A stretch of 64,000 nucleotides of DNA, taken from positions 7,641,438 to 7,705,437 of the forward strand of contig NC_089312.1 of NCBI RefSeq assembly GCF_036669915.1, read 5' to 3'. Below the pieces are notes generated by a model. It made no database searches, had not been told where the DNA came from, and worked only from the letters and a program-made list of their open reading frames with translations. The first letter of the stretch is position 1; every line of letters begins with the position of its first letter. This DNA comes from Pocillopora verrucosa (lineage: Eukaryota > Cnidaria > Anthozoa > Scleractinia > Pocilloporidae). A program made the position numbers and the translations under genes. Positions 58,801 to 64,000 of the stretch are shown one piece after another.

Positions 58801-61800
58801 TGAGCCCTTTGCAGGTCACTCTGTAGCTTGGGTAAACTACTTTATTCTCAAAGTGCTTCTCTACACCCGGAAGTTCAACTGGGTAGCGGTGAACGTTCAA
58901 AGAAACTTGACAAATTCTTTTTTAAATTAATTCTTTATTGAGGGAGTGGGACGTGGGAAAAGAAACCTGCCATGGGATAGCATCAGTTTCTTTTACTGCT
59001 TATTGCTTCACGTAATAAAAAACTGGGATAAGCTCCAGTTTGATATGCTAGTAGGCTCGAAAGATTAAGCCAAAAAAAAAACAAAAACCTACCTGTAGAA
59101 GGGGTCTGTTTGCTCCCAAGAGCTTCAAAATGTTTGCATCAGTGGTCCTTCGAAATGTGTCCGTGTCTATCGACAAAGAAAGCAAACAAAAAATTTCAAT
59201 AACCAGCAACAGCATGTTAGCGCTTTCTGTAATCGCTTGAGTATTATATTCAGTCAGGACGCCAATTTGTACATTGCGCATGTCTGAATTCGGATAAACT
59301 GAATAAGGAAGGCGCAGCAGCGAAAGCTTCCGCTTTCCACCTTCAGTGGGAGGCGCACTACTGCGTTGTTGGAATGGTTATTGGTTCTCATTTCGCACTT
59401 ATGAAAACCAAAAAACCTCAACCCACGTAGTGCCTGCTCCGAGAATCGAACCCTGGTCACAGAAGGCGAAAGCGACTTCTTTCACCACTGTAGCATTTCT
59501 AATCTTCAAACTCTGTTCTGCGGTTTTTTTTCTTTTTCTTTTTTTTCCTTTAGTACAATGAGTCTTACCTTCGGTTACTTCTTTCAACTTCTCAAGAATA
59601 TGAAAGAGGATGTCCTCAATAAAAATGTCCTTCACGTAGTCGGTGATAAAACCATATAGAGTGCATCTCATCCTAAAAAGAAATGTTGTAAAGTTTTGGA
59701 GGAAGTAAAGTTAGCATTGAAATAACAGACCCACAGCCTCTTACTGGTAAATTATACTCCACATGAAAAATGGAGATTTTCCTCGAGTCACCTCTCCAGT
59801 AAAATTCAGAGTTACAAATGAACAAGACTGGGCCAAACTTTCTCCACGCTGTCCCAAAAACAACTCCAAAAGTCCCTTAGCCTCCTTCATTCCTATTCTG
59901 TTTATGGTTTTCCGAGTTTCCCATGAGTTCGTCTGCATTTTCAAGCCGTTACTGCGATGTTTTAGTTTAGAGCTCACGCGGGCAAGAAATGCTGTATTTG
60001 TCCGAATGGATAGGTGAGTTGAAAAGAAATCTCTGGTCCTGCCAAAACTGTTATTGCAACAAGTAATCGCTCTGACTGGATGAACAACAGTTGAACCAGG
60101 AAACAGCATATGATAAGCCGAATTACAAACGCACTTTGATTTACTACTTACTTATATTACGCTTAGATTACTCTCCATCAACGAAAATGTGCTTTTTATC
60201 ATATAAAACAAATAGATTCGTGTTACAGTAGGTCTGTATAGTAATAGATCACAGGGGATGTCAAAATGTGGAAAGAACATCAGTGACACGCTCAGCTGCG
60301 CCTCCTGAGTCCCTCTTTTGTTTTTATTTCATTTCTAATAAGATACATGAAAAATTACTCAGTTCTGATTGGTTGAGATAAATGCAGTTTTCAGGTGAGT
60401 CAATGCAGAAGAGGGTTAATTCAGTGCAAAGAAGTAACAAACCAGACTGAACGATTCCTTGAACTGTTTAGCCGGACTTTGAACTTTTTTGCGCCTTAAA
60501 GATGTAAAAACATCATTGTGTGTTACTGTCTTGATCGTACGCGGTTGTTTTGACCGAACGCGCAATGTCACCTCCAGGGTTTGAATCAATTATTTTTGCA
60601 CTTGATGCGCGCGCATTGCTTCTGCGTAATTATGATAAGCTATCTCGTATTTTTTCACGTATATTATTAGTAAGTGATCACATGATTTTTCTCGTGCAAT
60701 TTGGAATAAATGTGCACTTGTATATTTTTTTTTAAGACCACAAATTGCACTCGCCCTATGGGATCGTACAATTTTGTCTTTGAAAAAATTTACTCCTGCT
60801 TATTTATTCCAAATTTCACTCGAAATCATGTGATTAACTATACTAAACAGATGAACGGAAACATGGAATCTATTTGTCAAGTTGACAACGTTTTCAAGTA
60901 GTAAGTAACGACAGGAAGGTAGAAAAGAAAGTAACTACAGCACACTTACTCTCCGTGTATCTTAATGGCTGATTCTATTTCACCGACAAAGGACATCAGA
61001 GGGCAGAAGACAACTAAGAAAAAAACAAGGAAAGCCAACGTTAGCGAGGTAAACAAACACGGTAAATCGTTTCAAGAAAAATATCAACAGAGTCGATTGA
61101 AAATTCCGAACAAGGACAATGTGTGAGCAACTGCGCACCTAACCCTTCCCTCCCCGAACTCTACAACAGTCAAATGATTACAAGTTGGGGTTAACGCTGG
61201 CTTAGAGGAAGGGTAAGCGCGCAGTTGCTCAGGGACTGACATTGATCCGTAAATTTATCATCACAACGCAAAGTATGTCATCACGACCTCGATTCACATG
61301 GATTTTTGTTATCAGTTCACCTGTAATGTTCCTTGGGTTTGGTTTACATAACAGCTGTGGCTTGGTGTTGTGTAGCGGCACTCCATAAGTGTCATCGTCA
61401 TCTTCATTCTGAAAGTTTTAATAGAAGACGAAGTAGTATTTATTTGCAAGGGACATAAACGTACGCTATGACTGAATACAATGAAATCAGCTCCGCGCGA
61501 AAACAGAGAATGAGAAGAAGAGCGTCCCCTGGCTCCTCCTATTCGCAATGCACTGCACAGCATACATTGTTACTGAGAGTAAGACTTGTCATAGTAGGTT
61601 TGAAAATTAATCGATTTAGCCACGCTGTAAACGAGTTTAGGGAGTCTTTAAACGGAGTTTTGCTATCATCGATCGCACAGTAAAATTAAGTCTCGCAGAA
61701 AGAGGATCACAACATTCACTAATTTTGAACGTTTGCCAATTTTGCAAACTAGAGTTGTAATGATGTTGTAAAATTTTTTTTTGATCACTTATGGAAGTTA

Positions 61801-62346
61801 AAGGGTTACAAAACTCTACAAAGTCAATAACTATGTAAGAGACAAGTCATTTTTTTATTCAACTGCTAGAGTTAAAGGATTTTGGTTGTTTCACGATAAA
61901 ATTTGCCTCATTCCCCTTTAAGGCTCTGTAATATTCTTATTATCACCTCTCACTGGTAGCTAATTAGCAGCTAATTTTCCATAATCCCCCTTTTACACTC
62001 TGTCGCGACGACTTATCCTTCCTCCGTTACCCTGAAAACCATATGATCCCCTTAAAATCCTCCACACCCCTCTCCCCCTCCACACTCCCCCCCTCTCCCC
62101 CCTCTCCCCCCTCAGGCGATTAAGAACGACTGGCCCCTAAGGCTTGGACGCTCTTAGAAGTGGCAAATTTCAGTTTTAAAACCATTTGTACCCAGTCCCC
62201 TAATGACCCTTTTAGATCAAAGATTTTTCTACATACCGCAGTACCAGCCATGCATTCTTGGCGCCTCTCCCGGATGTACGTATTCATACTGATAGCTGAC
62301 GAGGAACCTTCAAAACGATACAGTGGGGTCTGAAAAGCAAATGAAT

Positions 62347-62387
<41 letters not shown>

Positions 62388-63195
62388 AGGAGAGTAAAAC
62401 AGGGTAATTTAGCATTATCAAGGAGTTAATAACGTAAACTGGCCACCGTAGAGAGTTTCAAAGCTGACGTTTCGAGCGTTAGCCCTTTATCAGAGCGAAC
62501 GACGAAAGAGTCGGAGTATTTTGGTTGTTTCACGTATTTGGCTTCTAGTTTTCGAAATATATCTTACAACCTCATCTGAACCTCGTCTAGATCGCGTAAG
62601 GCCGAAGCCTGAGAAAAGGAGAAAAAGCAAAAAAGGTTTGGATCGTTCTAAGAGGCTTTTTTATTGCTCCGCTTTTCATCTGTTTTATTACCACGTTTTC
62701 CAATGTAATGCGGGGGCATATTCTGTGCGTTCCGATGCCCTAATATGGTAAAATGAAGTAGCAGAGGAAGAATAAGACTCAGTATTCCTACCCGTTCATC
62801 AGACTTCAGAGGTCCTCTTCTTCTAAGAGAAAAGAATGCTGCCACATCACTAGGAAAAAGGAAATAAACAGACCATTACTGAGCTTTATTCAACTGTTTA
62901 AAAACTAAATGCAATTAGTGAGAACCGTTCATTGAAGTTTTACAAATCAAAATGACAAAATTTCCATACAAGTCTCAAAAAGGATTCTGGAATTGCACTG
63001 GTTTTTCGCTTTCCTGAGAGACCGATGCAGAAAACTTGTTCTATCCTCCGAATGAATCCGACGCAAACTCAAACAATGCGCAACTGTATCCCTCGCGTTC
63101 TCCCTCACTTTCATAAAAAGTTTGATTTTTGACTTAAGTTCCCACCACCGGCACCTCACATCATTTTCCTTCGTAATAATAAGTAATAATAAGTT

Positions 63196-63238
<43 letters not shown>

Positions 63239-63804
63239 TAATAATAATAACAATAATAATAATGGGAATTTAGCCGTGGACTTTCCTTGAGGTAGCTCTA
63301 CCCGTCCACTGTCTCCAGGTCGAATAGGAATTAGGAACGTGGGTTTTTGTGAAGGGAGGAAAACCGATAGGACCAGGACATAAACCCTTAGGGCAGGGAC
63401 GACAACCAACAACAAAACTCAACCATCATGTTACGCCGGTGCAGGGAATCGAAACCCGGGTCACAGCGGTAGAAGACGAGCGCTCTCACTACTGCACTAT
63501 CCGACTTCCCGCTAGCTGTAACTATGTTAAAACATATGTGCTCTAGTAGCATCGTTCACGAAGATAAGAAATTACCTTGATGACTCAGTAAAGCTCACTG
63601 AAGTTTGCTGTGTTGCAGTGTTTTGAACATCTAAGTAGTCACCCAGCAATACTTGGATCTGAAGGTAAATTTTACTATCAGGAGAACGAATGGAACAAAA
63701 ACCCTACACTTTTGTGATCCTACATCTTCAGTACAAAATGTTTCCACTTACAGCAAATTGAATCTCAGACCAAACATCGTCAATGGTGTAAATGTCTGTA
63801 TCTC
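49889..63804 (-). CDS. EXOC4: Exocyst complex component 4 (Sec8), last 21 coding exons; 5' end outside window
   Basis: Sec8 is a core subunit of the exocyst, which tethers secretory vesicles to the plasma membrane. Exons from 5' to 3': 63804-63752, 63658-63576, 62849-62792, 62329-62237, 61408-61321, 61013-60950, 59672-59569, 59166-59093, 58488-58350, 58266-58176, 57263-57209, 56824-56777, 56514-56407, 55819-55718, 54947-54897, 53920-53886, 53165-53051, 52333-52218, 51408-51313, 50728-50617 and 50059-49889. All phases agree, giving about 618 codons of roughly 970. Family blocks include [105 protein letters not shown] and [20 protein letters not shown]. It ends NKLKMEE. Short exons (35, 48, 51, 53 nt) occur. 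Introns carry many repeats. The N-terminal region lies beyond 63804. Confidence 0.94.
50245..50330 (+). repeat. Dispersed hammerhead-like repeat (copy B, degenerate core)
   Basis: Shares gtgaagggcgcatgctcgta, cgtcagcc, cggtggccaatttac and attatcaactcgg with the other copies, but the CTGATGA and GAAAC cores are mutated. Confidence 0.55.
51425..51515 (+). repeat. Fragment of the dispersed repeat's outer part
   Basis: ggtaagtttctaaa, then gttgtgctgcgtcgg and gggagagtatcacaaggtaa, match 62350-62412, which precedes copy D of the hammerhead-like repeat. Confidence 0.55.
51552..51590. repeat. Near-perfect hairpin (17-bp arms)
   Basis: Arms aacacacgtgaaaaatt and aacacacgtgaaaaaat (reverse complement) are separated by about 5 bases, in an EXOC4 intron. 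Confidence 0.75.
52031..52116 (+). repeat. Dispersed repeat with hammerhead-ribozyme-like core (copy C)
   Basis: CTGACGA at 52038-52044, stem-loop GGGCTAACGCTC, GAAAC at 52058-52062, then atcagctttgaaactcttta, gggccaatttacg and ttatcaacacagttgataat. Confidence 0.6.
52567..52765 (+). repeat. C-rich dispersed repeat, copy 1
   Basis: Shares gggctcagtaatattctta, ccgttccccctgaaaacaa, tccttcactcccccctcccc and gactggtccct with 61917-62150. Contains C homopolymers. Confidence 0.55.
53620..53760 (+). repeat. Dispersed repeat with ATTGGTT block (copy 3 of 3)
   Basis: ggcgaccaagtcgcgattgg, ttcatctgactgtttgagaa, gtggcgcgac and acaatcacc parallel 16744-16962. Confidence 0.5.
54450..54525. repeat. Fold-back inverted repeat (about 25-bp arms)
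   Basis: Left arm tgatgtgcaattttggtctg atatca; right arm, reverse complemented, tgaagtgcaatttcgcctg atatca; loop of 25 bases. In an EXOC4 intron. Confidence 0.72.
57386..57490 (+). mobile_element. tRNA-type SINE fragment
   Basis: A-box-like tggcgtagcgcttgg, followed about 45 bases later by a B-box-like gttcggactc. No 3' tail identified. Confidence 0.4.
57978..58170 (+). mobile_element. Short non-autonomous element, family III, abutting an EXOC4 splice donor
   Basis: AACCTTTTAACTCCCAACAT, AGCTGCTACACATTTCCTAT and GATAATGTATGAATATTATA, ending GTTGATCACTTC at 58170. The usual 3' terminus is missing. The EXOC4 donor (minus GTAAG) occupies 58171-58175. Confidence 0.65.
58735..59062 (+). mobile_element. 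tRNA-type SINE (family S, copy 3)
   Basis: gggagacgcggtatttgaat, gagaggtctgggtttgagcc, and the tail aaactgggataagctccag parallel copy 1 at 23480-23775. Confidence 0.58.
59335..59490 (-). mobile_element. tRNA-type SINE (minus orientation)
   Basis: On the minus strand: cagtggtgaaagaagtcgc (A-box region), then gggttcgattctcggagc (B box), 30 bases downstream. Not a tRNA gene because no clover-leaf closes. Confidence 0.5.
60671..60838. mobile_element. Fold-back element with long imperfect arms
   Basis: Left arm taagtgatcacatgattttt, then ctcgtgcaatttggaataaa. Right arm, reverse complemented, gttaatcacatgatttcga, then gtgaaatttggaataaa. In an EXOC4 intron. Confidence 0.65.
61744..61808 (+). mobile_element. 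Family II short element, 3' fragment
   Basis: Ends GATCACTTATGGAAGTTAAA then GGGTTA, as in family II 3' ends. Confidence 0.4.
61917..62150 (+). repeat. C-rich dispersed repeat, copy 2
   Basis: ggctctgtaatattcttatt, ctccgttaccctgaaaacca, ctccacacccctctccccct and gactggcccct match 52567-52765. Confidence 0.55.
62350..62505 (-). repeat. Dispersed repeat with hammerhead-like core (copy D)
   Basis: The longest copy. On the minus strand ctgataaagggctaacgctc runs into gaaacgtcagc, then tggccagtttacg, then cctgctgcg-type sequence shared with 51425-51515. The core G8 of CTGATGA is A here. Confidence 0.6.
63173..63263. repeat. (AAT)n microsatellite
   Basis: About 30 AAT units with occasional AAC. 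It is the probable 3' tail of the adjacent minus-strand SINE. Confidence 0.9.
63264..63520 (-). mobile_element. tRNA-derived SINE with (ATT)n tail
   Basis: On the minus strand: A-box-like tagtgcagtagtgagagcgc, B-box-like gggtttcgattccc about 40 bases later, an unrelated body, then the (ATT)n tail at 63263-63173. Complete SINE layout. Confidence 0.65.
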
Positions 63805-64000
63805 CTAATAACAAAAAGAGGAAGGGTCAACTTGCTTAACTTCCCAACTAAAAAAGAAAATGGTTCCATCAGAATTGGGCAATTCCTAGCCTAATCTGTG
63901 TTCACAATATTTTGAAGACCTAAAAAACTATTACTACAGTGAGACCCGTTCAGCCCAGTTCGCACTTTTGTTGGAAAACATCCCCCCCAAAAAAAGACAT

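Noticed and set aside
63173-63415. Poly-leucine minus-strand frame
   Set aside because: Translation of the AAT microsatellite.
63320-63520. tRNA gene on the minus strand
   Set aside because: A- and B-box-like motifs are followed by an unrelated body and an (ATT)n tail, which is a SINE layout.
1-64000. CRISPR array, operon or bacterial/phage content
   Set aside because: No regularly spaced identical repeats with unique spacers and no prokaryotic gene organisation; splice sites and polyA signals show animal nuclear DNA.

Overview
This is nuclear DNA from an animal, most likely an anthozoan and probably a stony coral. The genes have many short exons with GT..AG introns. Their products match conserved animal families (eIF3a, NAAA, CHMP4, mitochondrial RF1a, PGC-1, Sec8). 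The single-exon class A receptor, the intronless Mab-21 genes, and the dense AT-rich repeats with 'CCCTTTAACTCC' ends resemble what I know of coral genomes. The species call is inference. Exon models below were built by hand from splice sites, reading-phase continuity and family resemblance; every multi-exon model closes in phase.

Layout. 79-1935 (+): the 3' end of eIF3a, with an Arg/Asp-rich pentapeptide minisatellite. 3774-4727 (+): a single-exon rhodopsin-class receptor. 6134-8660 (-): an NAAA / acid-ceramidase-like amidase, head-to-head with CHMP4 at 8841-9488 (+). 10268-18004 (+): an eight-exon gene resembling PAAT (C10orf88). 20122-22101 and 23796-24890 (-): two intronless Mab-21/cGAS-fold genes in tandem. 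27699-37459 (-): a 14-exon mitochondrial release factor. It is divergently paired with 37871-45181 (+), a nine-exon PGC-1-family coactivator. 48537-48791 (+): a possible small protein with an acylation-type N-terminus. 49889-63804 (-): the last 21 coding exons of EXOC4 (Sec8), whose 5' part lies beyond the right edge.

Themes. Two divergent gene pairs share short upstream regions. The MTRF1L/PGC-1 pair is notable because PGC-1 proteins drive mitochondrial biogenesis and MTRF1L terminates mitochondrial translation. The two Mab-21 genes have complementary departures from the nucleotidyltransferase active site, and one carries a long acidic N-terminal repeat region. The intergenic and intronic space is packed with short non-autonomous repeats: three families of about 200 bp elements with related ends, tRNA-type SINEs, fold-back elements, a 5'-truncated LINE tail with target duplications, a nested element-in-SINE insertion, and copies of a dispersed repeat with a hammerhead-ribozyme-like core. 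I saw no CRISPR, prokaryotic or viral gene content.
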